Below, in pieces: positions 1 through 13,362 of a stretch of DNA of 64,000 bases. Origin of the DNA: Hirudinaria manillensis (lineage: Eukaryota > Annelida > Clitellata > Hirudinida > Hirudinidae). Both the position numbers and the translations under genes were made by a program. The first letter of the stretch is position 1, and every line of letters begins with the position of its first letter. The stretch covers positions 5,847,001 to 5,911,000 of the forward strand of contig CM067526.1 in NCBI GenBank assembly GCA_034509925.1, read 5' to 3'. Under the pieces are notes generated by a model, which saw only the letters and a list, made by a program, of their open reading frames with translations, was not told the origin of the DNA and did no database searches.

Positions 1-119
1 TTCCTGCTTCTCGTTGCGATGTCTGGATCGGGACGTGTTTGATTTAAACTCCGAAAGTTAATAAGCATTCGTAACTTACCTCTGACCATCTATATCATTT
101 GAAGAATTAACATTCAAAG

Positions 120-3100
120 ATGCCGCTGCTAGCTTTAGTAAGGTTGCCGCTGCCAAATTTGAGGACATATGCAATAATCAGTACGGTTTTGTTTGTTACT
201 GCCCTTTTTCATGCCTTCAATTGGAGAGAAGAGGAACAGAACTCGAGCGGTTACGACAATGCTGGATTTGATTTGCTGGACATTCTACTGGCGTCCAAGT
301 CGAACGACAATACAATCATGTTTCTCAGGACTTTGGTCAAGGAACCTTGGTGTCTCCTGGTAAGAAGTGATGAGGATATACTCGTGATAGATGCTTTTTT
401 TATTTATTTAGAGTTGCATGATTTTCCCAAATAATATTTGATTGAACAAATTCTAATATTTCTGATATGTCTAAGCCCAACTTATAACTAAATGATTGAT
501 GCAATGAATTTCTTACACTTCTTACTTTCTTATATTTGACCATGTCAATTGAAGTGTATAAGATTCATTGCTTTTTGAGACAAATGCTTTACTTTTGTGT
601 TGATCATCTGTTTTCATTAACAAGTTTGTTAACATTCAGCAATTTGTTGATCCTAACACCAAGAAAATCATGAATGTGTGGCTTTGAACTTATGTCTTAA
701 ACGTGTTGTAGGTGATTAGTGTTGCTTAAGCATCTATAAGCAGACTATCTCAATTACATCACATTCAAAATCAAAGTTTCACTTTAAGTTCATATCAGTG
801 GAACAGGAATGGTACTTTCTTGTACTTTCTTCAAGTTGGACTACAAGTAGATTCTAATCAGTCCATCTTAGATTGCTTGAATAATAATTTCTGTTACTTA
901 GTTGCTCCTTTCAATCGTTTGATGCTTTTAAATCTAATTGTTGTTCTTAATTAACATTGTTAATGTGGTGTCCAAAAGGTCAAAAACCTTTTGGACTTTT
1001 TCATCATTTTTGTTGATGATGAAATATATTATCACAAGCTCTTAATACCGTGCATTACCTATTGAGCGAATGTCGTTAGCATAAATTATTCAAACATCAA
1101 AATGTAAAAATGCATCATTAGTAAGCAATATCTTATTATATACTTTTAAGTCAATGTTTTGAAATCATGGCTTTTACCCTCAGGTGCTCATAAACCAGGC
1201 TTACTGCTGTCTAATGTTGTTTGGGAAGGTTATACAAAAGCTCGTGTTTGGACAGCTGAGAATTGTGGAGCAACAAGTTAGAACATTTATGTTTAATTAA
1301 GAAGTTATGATTAGATTTGGATTAAAATGAATTTTAAACATCACTACTACCAACACCACCACCACAAACATTATCATTGTCATCGTTGACTCCTAACTAT
1401 ATTTTAGCCGTTGCTAGAGTTTTGAGCAAATATCTGCTATTACATCATTGCATTGCATTTAATGATCATTTTGTCATCATTGATCACTGATCAATGATCA
1501 AATGAAATCAATAGTTAATGAAGGCAGTTTCATCCAGGCGGGCATTCTGAATGATGTTTTTAAACATCTGCTCGTCGGTTGGGACGACATGACCCGCAAC
1601 ATAACCATCGCACGTCACCCCTTAGGACTTTCACCTTTGAACATATTTAAAAACACAAGGAAAAGAAAAGGAAATGACGTGTTAATAAAGATTAATGTAA
1701 ATTTATTTTATATTCAACGCAGCATGCCAAGGACAAGTTTTGGAACTTTGTGTTTTACAAATTCATTTACATCTTTGGCGTCATGAACGTACAAGAGATC
1801 GAAGAGATAGTTCTTTGGTTTTCCTGGTTCTCAGTTCTTGGATTTCTCCACATACTTGCCACTCTTTCCAAAGATCGCTTTGAATACGTGAGTCGGTTTT
1901 AGAAGTTCGGTTGTTTTTGCATTATGGCTGGCCGTTTATCGACATTCTTATCATCATTCATCGTTCATCGTATTATTCTCAGTTGTTGATAACAACTACA
2001 ACAACAGCTACGCCCATATTTTTACATTTGCACGTAAGTTAGCTCAGACGGTTTCGTTTGGTTTTGTTCCTGCAATCTCTGGCCACAGTATGCCTGTTGG
2101 GTTTTGAACCTGGCTTGTGCCGTCGTAAGTACCTTCGGATAGGAGTCTCAGAAAAACCAAAAAGAGTGCCTTCAACTCCCATACAAACATGAACCATGCT
2201 TACATTGTAATTTAATGATAATATTTATAACTAATTATTATTTACAACATTCGTTCGCTGCTGGTAAGTTTCGTGGTGCTGCCAGGTTTCCATGTAAACT
2301 CATTAATAAACATTAAATAAGTAGGATTTATTTTAAAATTCTGAAATTATAATGTTTATTCACTTTGGTTCCTGATTCAGCATGATGAGGTTTATGTGCA
2401 GTTGTGATGATGATGACGACGACGATGATGATGTCGATGATGATGATGATGATGATCACATAATGAAAGGGGAAGTTTATTTTGAATCACTGGGGCAATT
2501 AATCATATATGTAATTGGATACAGTTGCACTTTGATGTTCAGTAAATCTTTATGAGGCAACTTCATCTTCATTTTGATTTGGCAGAGCCTTTCTAGATTC
2601 TTTGATGGAATATTAATTGCTTAGTTACCTGGAATTGATGTGATGTGTTACCTGGATTGGAGTGGTGTCGGATAGGGGCAATGCACGTGAGACGGGATGA
2701 TCCTTCAGCGAAGGAACTTCACATTCATTTAAGATGCATTCTAAAAAAGGAATGGATAATTATAAAATAATGTTTCAGAAAATAGGTAAATATGTGAGGC
2801 ACTCAAAGTTAGACAAGATAATTGGTGGATTTTGTTTTTATATATATATAGTCATTGCATTTGAATCTGTCGGGTTTTGCAAGATGGATCGTAATTCTAA
2901 ATGTTTTCAGTAATAGTTTATTTACAAAGAATATTTTTATTTCATCCATATAGGTCATTAATTAAATATATTAATTAAATGTAGATGTTTACAAATAACT
3001 TTTCTGTCAGCTTATAAAAAGGCAAATCTTAAAATGGATTCTAATCCCACTGATTGTCAAGTTTGCTTTAAAACAATCAATCACTCCACCCAGGTTCACC

Positions 3101-6100
3101 ATGTGCCTTCTTAAGGGATATTTTAATATATTTGAACCTTAAGAGGATAATTTATTGTCACTCAAAATATTTTAATTGTTTATAATATATATAATATTCA
3201 TATGTGTATGTTTATAATATATATAATATTCATACATGTATGTTATTATGTCATTAACAAATGGAAATTATTTTATTTGATGAGAGAATATTTATTTCAT
3301 TTGTAAGATTGTGCTATTATAATTTCAGTCAATTATAATATCTGATGAAATATATGTTGCAGCTTTTGTTTTATTTGTTTACTTCAAACAATGACAAAAA
3401 AGTTTTCCAATTTTTTTTATGAAATAATAAATAATAAACATTATTAACCAAACCTTTGGAAAGATGGCGGATCTCGTGAATTATTGCATAACCATTTCAT
3501 CGCCTAATTTGTTATACAAATTTAATGATTTTTTAGATAGATCAATATTTGTGGATAAGGCTCTTTAGCACCTACGCTTCATGAATGTTAAACAGGTGGA
3601 TGGTCATGATAATAGTAAAAATTGTGATATAATATTGTAATATAATAATATTACGACGACAGTAATAACTTATTTATTTGTGCCCAGAACTCTTCATCTC
3701 CATCAGTGACCAGGCAGGCACATTGGAAGGTACTAGCATTGCTGACATACCTCCATCTTACCAGCTGGATGCTTCTGTTACTTTCCATCTATTTCTGGAT
3801 GCATTACATTTCCATTAATACCTTTGCCTTCATGATGGCCGAGGTAATTGAAAAGTTATTGCTTCCTGCGGCTTATAAATTTTCCATCTTATTAAATATT
3901 TCATTCGTGCACTTGGCACTCAAATTGTGTATAACTGAATCGATGACTTGTAATACGTAATGTAATAATACTGAATGGTGATGATGATGATGGTCTTCTA
4001 TTGATTAGAATGATAAAGTAATTCCTAATAAGACTATTTAATGTCTTTCCAGAGCCTCATGTTGATAATAAAAACACTTTATGTGCTGGTCAGGTGAGTC
4101 TAACAAATAAATTATTTTCATTTTACTGTTGACCATAAACGATCTGCATTGTTAGAGTACATTGTCTGTACCATCACACCTATTAATCACACCTGCACAT
4201 TAATATGCCTAATTGTTGCTTGATTGCTAAGTCCTGATAGATCACGTGAATGAACCATAACCGTAATAAGTTAGCTTAATAATATCTTACGTTATTGGCA
4301 TCACGTAAGCTATGTACCGAGGCTTGCGTTTAATCCAGGTACGGAATACACCTGAAGGATGCCGTGCACGAAGGGGCCTGGGAAAACAGAGCGACCCTGG
4401 TTTATTATTCTGACTTCATTTTTGAGGTTTCTGCACTTTTCATAGACTTCTTGCATCATCTTCATATGTTGGTTAGTATCCTATACCTAACGTCTTCGTT
4501 ATTACTTAGACTTAGACATTAGTCTCCCAAGATACAATGTTATTATTATTAAATTTGAGACGTTAACTTGTCGTTAATATTAATGCGTAGCTGTATGGAA
4601 ACATCTTCTTGAGCATGGCCAGCCTTGTAATTGGACTGCAGTTGAAGCAGTTGTACTATGAACTCAAGAGGAGGATAAAGAGGCACGAGAACTACAGGAG
4701 GGTGGTCAGCAGCATGGAGACCAAGTCTGTGTTGTTGTGGAAACTGCCGACTTATTCGTGCACACGTGAACGCATACGAACGTAGTGCAATTCATAATCG
4801 TAATTCAGGTTTCCGATGGCAACCGTGGCAGAGTTGAAGGAGAACGACGACGACTGCGCCATCTGTTGGGAGAAGATGGACGTGGCCAGAAAGCTTCCTT
4901 GTGGTCACATGTTTCACAAGTGGGACCCTTATTTGTCGAACTTATCCTTCTCTTAGATCGTCGTTGCCACGATGCGTTAAACTCTCTGCAGCACCTGCCT
5001 GAGATCCTGGTTGGAACAGGACACCACGTGTCCCACATGCAGACTCAACCTGAGGGAACTGCAAGTCTTGAGTTCCATCATCAGCCACAACGGAGCAGTG
5101 GAAGTCGAGAACGCCGGCAATTTTGGGGAGTCGACGAACAGAGCCCGTCGTCCGACAACCGCGAGATTGGTTCAGACCTCCCCCGTGGGTCCACAAAACA
5201 GAAGGGTGGCAGGAACCGGAAGGAGAACCAGTTACTTCCATTTTGACGGTTGGTTTCGGGGCGGCGATCGGGGCTTGGAAGGTCGTGACGGGTATTTGCG
5301 TCTCGTAGGTTCGAGGATACTCAGTTGGCTTCCGAGCTTCTCCGTCGAAGTTACCCAACCGAACCTGCTCGGGGGAGTGTTCGGTCAGAACTCGACCGTG
5401 GACAACATGGTGAGTAGTCGCCGATGGCTTTTTAATTGTCGTTTATCTTTGTGATTATTGTTTTTATGTAATTATCGTATAATATTTTCTACCAATAGGT
5501 ACAGCAAGTGAGAGAAATCTTTCCAAACTTTCCTGCCTCCGTGGTCAGAGAGGACATCAGCATCACGAGGTCGGTGGAGCAGACGATAGATAACATTGTC
5601 GAGGGAAGATTGGTGATTCCAGAGGTCAGTTTTATTCTTGTTTCTTAATATATGCATAAAGTTTAGCAAAACGTTTGGTTAATTCCTCCTTTGTTAACGC
5701 GTGACGATTCTATTATTCATCATCACCGGTCCATGCTAACGAGCCTCTTATCCGGAGCAGGGCCTGGCCGACAGAGAAGACGTGTTGGATTCTTCTCCCG
5801 TTTCCACATCGGTCGACGAAGACGAAGAAGATGCTGCCGTCGACAGGTCTTCTCGGGATGCCTCCGTTTCCGGAAGATCCGTGCATCTGCTCGACACCGG
5901 TCTATATTTTGCTTGAGTCTTCGTCGCTCCTATCATAGTCGTTGATGTCCTTCTTTGGTTCGTTCAGATCTCTCGATCGGTGCCCGGCATCCGGCATATC
6001 CGTCAAGAGACGAAGAGGATGAAGATGAAGACGATGAAATTATTGAAAATAATAACAGGAGTGGAGATGTCATCGATTTAACATCTACTCTGAGGTTAGT

Positions 6101-6913
6101 AATGCGTTCCCTCTCGTGACTTCTGGTCGAATTTTTTTATATGTTATGATTCGGAGGAACCACTGTGTCATGTGAATGCATGGTCATGTGAGAATATATG
6201 TACTGATTTGAGACATGTAAAAGTCATAAATGTTTGATTTCATTTGATGCAAACCAATAAAAGTAATAAGTTAAATTTAAAAAACAAATATAATGTTTCA
6301 AATAAATAAAAGTAAATGAAACTTCTCGTGAAGACGGTGATGAGGCAATTACCAAACGTTTGTTAAAAAACTCAGGCGCGAAGAAGTCGGCATCGAATCC
6401 TTCCAGAACTTTCTTCTGCCGTCGGAAGTCGATCCACCACAGTCGACCGACGAGAGTCAAGTTGCCGATGGCATCGGAGTGGGATTCAGGTTTTCCAAGT
6501 CCTCTTCTGAGAGGGAGAAAATGCTGCAGTTGAGGAAGAAGAACTTGATGGAGGAAGCCAGAAGGCGAGTGATGTTTACATGCGTGCGACCGCTCGCATG
6601 CTCGGCTTTTCGTGCCTTTTCGGATGTGTATTTATTTATTTTCCTAATATTCAGGAAATACCTGCAAAAGAACAACCTTCCTCCTATGCCATCCAAATCT
6701 CACCCTACAAGTCACAAGAAGGGCCTGCTAAGAGGCAGCAGCCAGCTCAAGTCACAAGGTCAGAGCGACGGGACTTGGAATCGCGTCGACGCGAGAGCGC
6801 TCGACCGCACCGTCGCCACGACTCAAAACATCAGACAAAGACTTTTCTCGAGAAACAGGACCGAGGGGTCGCCGGTGGACGAATCTCCTTCTGACGCCAG
6901 ACTCGACCAATGA
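120..6913 (+). CDS. AMFR: AMFR/gp78-type ER-membrane RING E3 ubiquitin ligase, complete, 15 exons
   Basis: Exons: 120-359, 1184-1276, 1723-1887, 3688-3843, 4053-4093, 4339-4471, 4591-4724, 4809-4919, 4992-5248, 5309-5409, 5499-5624, 5761-5899, 5968-6094, 6376-6564, 6655-6913; all phases agree, giving about 756 aa (human AMFR 643). Residues 1 to about 300 form the multi-pass membrane part (KDKFWNFVFYKFIYIFGVMN-like stretch). A RING lies at about 337-374 (CAIC, then CGHMFHNTCLRSWLEQD, then CPTC). The family signature HFDGSRILSWLPSFSVEV follows. A CUE ubiquitin-binding domain is at about 478-519, and a G2BR-like E2-binding helix (EREKMLQLRKKNLMEEARRK) near 650-675. The family ubiquitinates ER-associated degradation substrates with UBE2G2 and p97/VCP. 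I see no clean RX5AAX2R VCP-interacting motif at the C-terminus, so p97 binding may differ. The start is the first ATG and matches the family N-terminus. Intron 14 has a GC donor. The single unusual point in the RING is that an intron (4920-4991) splits it. Confidence 0.96.
2404..2456. repeat. (GAT)n/(GAC)n microsatellite in AMFR intron 3
   Basis: A run of about 17 GAT/GAC triplets. Similar runs recur across the window (for example 15295-15320, 19010-19026, 34138-34157, 50795-50812, 51540-51608, 52560-52600). Confidence 0.9.
3178..3242. repeat. Tandem duplication of a 32-bp AT-rich unit
   Basis: The unit beginning gtttataatatatataatat occurs twice in succession with small differences (…catatgtgtat versus …catacatgtat) in AMFR intron 3. 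Confidence 0.8.
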
Positions 6914-6942
6914 GATTCAAAGAATAATAAGGTAATAACAAT

Positions 6943-6948
6943 AATAAA
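6943..6948 (+). promoter_or_regulatory. AATAAA polyadenylation signal of the AMFR gene
   Basis: An AATAAA hexamer lies 30 nt after the AMFR stop codon. A second AATAAA occurs near 7333, so tandem poly(A) sites are possible. Confidence 0.5.
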
Positions 6949-8130
6949 GTGCACGTATTTAACTTAGTTCTTAGTTAAAATGGAGATAACGAGCATCAAT
7001 TCGATGACAGCGTTCACCAATTGGAATCCTTCGCACCAGTGGGTTGACCTTTCGCAAAATTCTCCCCGAATTTGGAGATGGACTGATGGCTTAATTCTGC
7101 TGCAGTTTTTTGTTGAATTTTTGAGGATTTTGCATTGTTTTGTTTGTTTCACCTTGACAGTTGTAAGAAGGATGATGCGAACGTGTAAAACCATTGTATA
7201 ACCAGAGTTCTCGTGACAAACCTTCCGGAAATCTTTCCGCTCGAAATCGGATCGTGAGGTTATAGGTTTTCATTGATTTGCAGAGATATGCAGTTGTTTG
7301 GCCCCGTTTTGATTTCCATTTCGTCTTGATTCAATAAACAACTTAATGTAGATAACATCTTTCATTTTCTAATATTCTTGAAATATTATTAAAGTTATCT
7401 ATTATATAATTATTTTCTTTTAGTCATTTTTACTAAGTGCTGCATTAACTAATTAACTACAGTGACTTGTAGTGACTAATAACTTTTTATTGCTACTATT
7501 TTACATTAAAATTGTGTGCTTTGATGTTCCGACATCTTATAGTTTGAGCTCGAGTATTATGATACTCTTGGTGTTGGTCGCAAATAAATTTTTGTTTTGA
7601 GGGCTTGTCATTATTTTTTGCAATGAGCAAACTATAGCGCCGTTAGCAAGTCAATGGGAATGATAATGGGTCCAACTTCAGCTAGACACTTTGGTCGGCA
7701 GAGGCTGGTTCTGCATGGATTGTCATCGTCTGTAGTTCGGGGTAGAGTATCAGAGCACCATGGGTCGGTTTGCTTTGAATGTAAACCACTCTACGCTCCA
7801 ACAAATATTGCGTTGTCTACGTTTGCTTAGAGAGTGGAGTAGAACAATGAGCAGAAATCCGGAACTTTTTGATTTTGTGATAAATTTTAGGTTATTGAAC
7901 TTATTTCATCGTCGGAGAATGTTAATATACATTAGCTAGAATTTGAATCTTTTTAAATTTAATATTCGCGTCGCGTGCAAGGCAAAAAATTATTTCATTC
8001 GAACGTTAAGCGAATTGTCACTTTTAAATTAGGCCGACAGGAAATGTAAACTCGTTACGTAGTTTTGGGTTTGAAATGTATTGTTTTGGGGGACCGAGGT
8101 TCAGCTTTGTTTAATGAAATACGGGCAGTA
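6949..8130. other. Spacer between AMFR and SDF4; SDF4 promoter and leader expected here
   Basis: Short open frames at 6964-7273 overlap on both strands and show no recognisable domain. They probably lie in the AMFR 3' untranslated region. The rest is AT-rich with no repeat array or RNA gene that I can see. SDF4 transcription should start in the right-hand part; no convincing TATA box was found. Confidence 0.5.
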
Positions 8131-10378
8131 ATGATGTCCCTAATTTTCTCATTAAGCTACGCCAACAAATTGCTGATATTAGGCCTGGTGATATGCTTTC
8201 ACGTCACCCACGGAGGTGTCCTTAAATGGTCAAATGACATACCTGCTGTACTTCCTCTTCCAACTGTTCAACCCAATAATGACAACATTGATGTGGTGCC
8301 TAGTCGGCCAAAGCGTCGCTTTCATTTCAACTTTTCAAGAGATGATTCAAATGTGAAGGTAATTTTTGAAGTGGCTTATATATATATGTGTGTGTGTATG
8401 TGGGTATATAATATGTCTCTGATAAAAATGCTGCTTAGAATTACTGACAAACTCTAGAACTTGAGCTGGTGTTATTGAATAGTGAACGTGCTAACTTGTA
8501 GTGCATTAATCAGTCTTACAATGTCTTTCATTTGAAACTAAGCCTTCTAAAATGCACTTGTATCAGTCCTGCTGTTATATTTGGTCATACTGCTTTACTG
8601 AGAAGTAGCTTAATGTTATTTTCAGATTCCCCATGCAGACCAGATGATATTGCTAAACCAGCTATCAACTTTAACCCCTATGCCAATGAATGAACTTCAG
8701 CCACCTGATCACATGGATGGGGTGAGGGTTGAACAAGATGGAGACCTCAATACCAAGTATAGGAAAGAAATTCTCCTGGGTGAGCATGACGAGTTTGACT
8801 CCAATGTTGAGGAGAGAGTTGAAGCCAAGATGAAGGAAATTTTCCACCTGTGAGTTAGTTTACCTAGTTTTTAAAATCTGATAGTTAATTATTATCTCTT
8901 TTTTGTAGTTATATGGTGTATTGGAAATGAGTAGCAATTTAATTTAATTAATTAATCTTTTATCAAGTAATTGTAATGATGCGGCATGATTTGATGGTTA
9001 TGACTGCAATTATTTATCACGACCGAGCAGAGCCGACAAAAACAAGGACGACTTCATCGACACAGAAGAACTAAATGAATGGATGATCAAGAAAGTGAAA
9101 GAGCATGTCGAAGAGGCAAAAAGGGACAATGACAATGTCTTTGAACATCTAGATATTGACAAGGATGGTTGGTTGAACAATGTGGTGACAAGTTATTTGC
9201 TAACATTGAATTTCATGTACAATTTGTTTCAGGCAAAGTCACATGGACTGAATTTACTATCCACTTCCTCTTAGCAAAAGGCTACAGCCTGGAAAAAGCT
9301 ATCAATCTCTCCTCTAAAGGAATATACGATGATGTTGCCATCACTCCAGAAGGCATGTTCTATTAAGCATTGTGCTATAAATGTTACTATTAGTTATTGG
9401 GACATGGTAATAGTCATCATTTGCTTATAAAATAGGATTCTCAACAATTGAAAATATTCAAATAATGTGATTTTTTTTGCCTTTGGTGGAGGATTCTCTT
9501 GATAATTTATTTTTTGAAGGACCAACAATCACTTTCTGACAGATTTCAGTTTATATTTATTTCAGAAAAGGAAAAACTGATTCGTTACAAATTCCGATGG
9601 GCAGAAGCAGATGAGGGTAGCATTGATGGACAACTAGATAAAGTTGAAATGATGAACTTCAGACATCCTGAACAAAGTCCCTCCATGATCAAAAGAGTTG
9701 CCATGGATCTTCTTGAGAATTTTGGTTTGCAATCGTTTGAATTTTTGGAAAAATATTTAATTTTACATTTCATTATTAAATCATAAAATCGTTCAGAATA
9801 AAAGAATTGTTCTGTTCAAGATACAACATTTGGTTATTATTGAAATGAAAACATTGTTTTGTTGTTTAGATATCAACGAAGACAACTTGATCACAGAAGA
9901 TGAGTTTGTTAATGTACCAGCCAAATTTGTAGGAGATAATCTGTCGGAGGATCAGAAGAAGGAGAGAAAAAAGGAATATCAAACTTACATTGACATGGAT
10001 AAGGATGGTATTGTAACCATTGAAGAACTTAAGGTCTTTTATTCATTTTTTTTCTTGAATTTTTTTTTTTGGCATGTTGTCCCAAAATTGCATCACAAGC
10101 CAAAGCATTTGTGCAGCCCAGTTTGGTCGTTAAATACATATCATTTGTAAAAAAAACATTAATTTTTAAGATGTTCACTCAAGTAAATTACATTTTTGTA
10201 GCTTTATGTTGATCCAAGGAACTTAAAGAGGTTGAAGACTGAAGCTGAAAATCTAATTTCCTTGGCTGATGAAGATAGTGATAACAAGCTGAGCCTCAAA
10301 GAAGTTTTGGAAAATTCTGAACTTTTTCTTGGAAGCAAAATGTTTGATGCCAGTAGGAACTTCCATGATGAATTCTAG
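8131..10378 (+). CDS. SDF4: 45 kDa calcium-binding protein (SDF4/Cab45, CREC family), complete, 7 exons
   Basis: Exons: 8131-8358, 8626-8849, 9031-9167, 9233-9352, 9566-9724, 9870-10033, 10202-10378; phases agree, about 402 aa (human about 348-362). The start is one of two adjacent ATGs (8131 or 8134) directly before a signal peptide ending near FHVTHG. The family signature PPDHMDGVRVEQDGDLN is present. Six EF-hand positions can be read: DKNKDDFIDTEE, DIDKDGKVTWTE, a degenerate EADEGSIDGQLD, DINEDNLITEDE, DMDKDGIVTIEE and DEDSDNKLSLKE. The C-terminus is HDEF; human Cab45 ends HEEF, which places it with Cab45 rather than calumenin or reticulocalbin. Family members sit in the Golgi lumen and use Ca2+ to sort secretory cargo. 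Intron 4 has a GC donor. The N-terminal insert between signal peptide and PPDH is longer than in human and of low complexity. Confidence 0.94.
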
Positions 10379-10421
10379 ATTGAAAACTAAGTCTATTACT
10401 GTGTGAATCTTGTGTCTTTGT

Positions 10422-10427
10422 AATAAA
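10422..10427 (+). promoter_or_regulatory. AATAAA polyadenylation signal of SDF4
   Basis: AATAAA lies 43 nt downstream of the SDF4 stop codon, in a T-rich context (…aatattttt…) typical of an animal poly(A) site. Confidence 0.55.
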
Positions 10428-12020
10428 ATATTTTTGTGTTATTGTAATTTGTACAGCCTTAATACTCTTCTCTATGAAGTTCTAATCGTTGCTTTAATAC
10501 TGTCCCCTTAATGTTTACTGGAGATGAGTTCTGGGGTATGGTTTAATAAACATGAATTAATTCTTTGGTGGACGTTTTCTATCACAAAGCTTTTGATTTG
10601 ATTTATTGTTTTCTTGGTATCAGCAATATAACACAAATAACAATATAAGGACCGCGAGTATATGATACCAAAGGATGCCCGAAGGGAACAATGTTCCCGC
10701 TAGATGAACAACCTATAATTATAACTATTTTTCTCCACTTAGAGATTTCCAGCCTCGCCTGGGCAGTCAAGTTGACATTTGACTACTGCATTTGACCTTT
10801 GCAGTGTAAGAGCGGTTAAGGATGTCGTGTGACGGTGTGGCCATTGGTGGTTATGCTGCAGTTATGAAGTTTTCGTTTAATGGGACCGCTCTTTTCACTA
10901 ACATCCGTAAAAAATTCATTGACGTTTCAACAAGTTCTAAGACATTTATTTTTCGAAATTTATTTCATCCTAGCTTTAGACGTTGGTCGCAGGTGCTAAC
11001 GAGGTATTTTTACATGCCGGCAAACCTTTTTGAAGCTCGAATTCATTAAAAATCACACAATTCCGTTTATTTTGTCACGCTCTATGGATCGGCATCGGTC
11101 GGCATACTATATACGAGTCTTTGAAGCCATGTCTGTTCTGTGTAGCCGAGATAGAGAAAAAAGAGAAGCAAGCACGCGCCCACACGGTTTAGAACATTGT
11201 TTATGTTTTACCGTCTGACTTGGATCTAGCGAGGAAGCCTGCTGTCTGGAGAGATTTGATTTCTTTTCTGATTCGAGTTCTGACCAGACGAATTTTGAGT
11301 TTACTTAAATTTCTTCAAAAGTTAAGTTAAAGGTACGCCAAGAGTGTAGCAATTAAGCCGAGATACCGGATGTGCATGGTGAATATTGAAGCCGAAGCGA
11401 GAGCTTTTTGTTTTAGTATGTCGCACGTTTTCTTTGTAATTTTGGACTTTATTTTTGAATTAATCTCAGCTTTTCCGATGCGTTGATGGTATTAATGGTT
11501 TCTTTCAAAGTACAATGTGTTTTGCTGCGTAGAAAACCGTTTATATAAAGTTGGACTTTAACGTTCATTCGCACATTTTGACACCATCATCGTAAGTTAT
11601 CGGCGTCCACTATCTTTGCAAATGGATCTGATGCATTGAAAATTCGTTTTGTATGGTGTTCTTTGTAGTTAAATTGAACTTAATCTAGTAAGGTCACATG
11701 CTTTGTTTTAAGAAAGCATTAATTTTCTAGCTGAAGAGATTTTTTTTTAAATCAGTTTTTAGCTTGTAACACCACTTAACATAGACATTAAAAGCATATA
11801 TTAGTGTTGAAGTGTAAATAAGGACTGGTTACAGCTGATAATTTCTTGCAAATAGTCTTTAAGAGTATGTAACTTTTAAGATAATTGTTCATACTACCAT
11901 ATCCCAGTCTATACTATTTTCTCTGAGATTATTTTAAAGGAACTACTGACTTACCTTGTTCATAAAAATAGTTTTTTGACAGGTCCCTAGTGAAGAACAT
12001 CACAGAGCAAGATGATTAAA
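10428..12020 (+). other. Spacer and probable 5' leader of CAB39, including a 5' UTR intron
   Basis: No conserved coding sequence is visible. A good acceptor (gacag before gtccctag, near 11991) precedes the CAB39 start by about 30 nt, so the leader is probably spliced. A candidate donor (catcgtaagt) is at about 11590. The short open frames at 10822-11049 and 11030-11218 have no recognisable features. Confidence 0.4.
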
Positions 12021-13320
12021 ATGCCATTATTTGGTGCTAAGCACAAACCTCCACATGAGTTGGTGAAGTTACTTAATGAGAATCTGACTGTCAAATCATT
12101 TAGTGATGCAAGAGATGAGGCAACACTCAAGAGACAGGCCAAAGTTAGCGTGGAATTTTAAATCGTGACTTGTTATGAAATAATGAATTTTTTGATGCAT
12201 CACATATCTGTAATTGGTGTGGTGGTGATTTAAGATTTTGGTTAATTGTGTTTAATAGGGAGGTTTCAGAAAGCACTTTTTAATTATTTTGACAAATTTG
12301 TTTTAAAACAAGTTGTAAATTGTTTTAAGCATATTGTAATAGGTTGTAATTAATATGCCCTGAGTTAATTAAGTCTTAAATTCACAGGTTTTGAATCAGT
12401 TGATGTTCAAAATTAGGAACTTTCACAAATCAAATGCAGACACTTTTGAGCGAACATCTTTTATGCATCATTGCTTTCTCTTTCTAAGCAAAAAAAATTA
12501 ACGATTTAACAAAGATGATGATTTGTTATAACATGTGATTTGGTACTACCAAATTTCTGTCTGTTTGAAAAGAATCCTTTCTTTCTAAAACGAAACCATG
12601 CCTGCTTCTTATAGATTTACAAATGTTTTGCAGTATTGGTCAGCATCATATGGTTTGCAATTATGAATATTTTGTCCATATTTTTGTCCTGTTTAGCAAA
12701 TGCTTCTTAGTTTTAGCCTATGGTTTTTTTTTTAACTTAGAAGAGCTAAGACTAGCCTCTGGTTTATTAAAATGAATGTAGACAGTATTATTTGAAAATG
12801 ATGAAGGCTGTGTAATGGACAATATCAGCAAATGTTGGGCATTAGCTCCTTTATGAAAAATCTGTTTTCTTCTCCCTTTGTTTCTGATTTGTTCCAGCAT
12901 CCATTTCTCAACCTACCATTTGTGAATTAATTGTCCTTCCAAGAGGAAGTAATTATTAATAAATTATATTTAGATTTTTATTCACATCATGGTCATTATT
13001 AAGACTAATGTGCCAAATTCTAACCTTTGACTGGCTTCTAATTGCCCAATTAGGCTTACCATTAGAATTGAATGTTGAAATTCAACTAATTCAGATGTTT
13101 TTAAACTTATTATTATTATTATTATTATACCATCTGGTTATTATTTTGTTGTAACTCAATAAGCTTTAATAAACAGGAGAAGGATTTTACTCTAGTTGTG
13201 GGATTAGTATATCTAAAAATACAGAGCATGATTTGGTCAAAATTTTATTTGTTTGCATTGACTACATTGCCAAAAATAACTATACATGACTGTTAGGTGG
13301 TAATTTTTGGAACATTCATG

Positions 13321-13362
<42 letters not shown>

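Noticed and set aside
4785-5308. Several overlapping frames around the AMFR RING exons
   Set aside because: They are other-frame readings of exons 8-10 of AMFR, whose RING and downstream signature are intact in the chosen frame.
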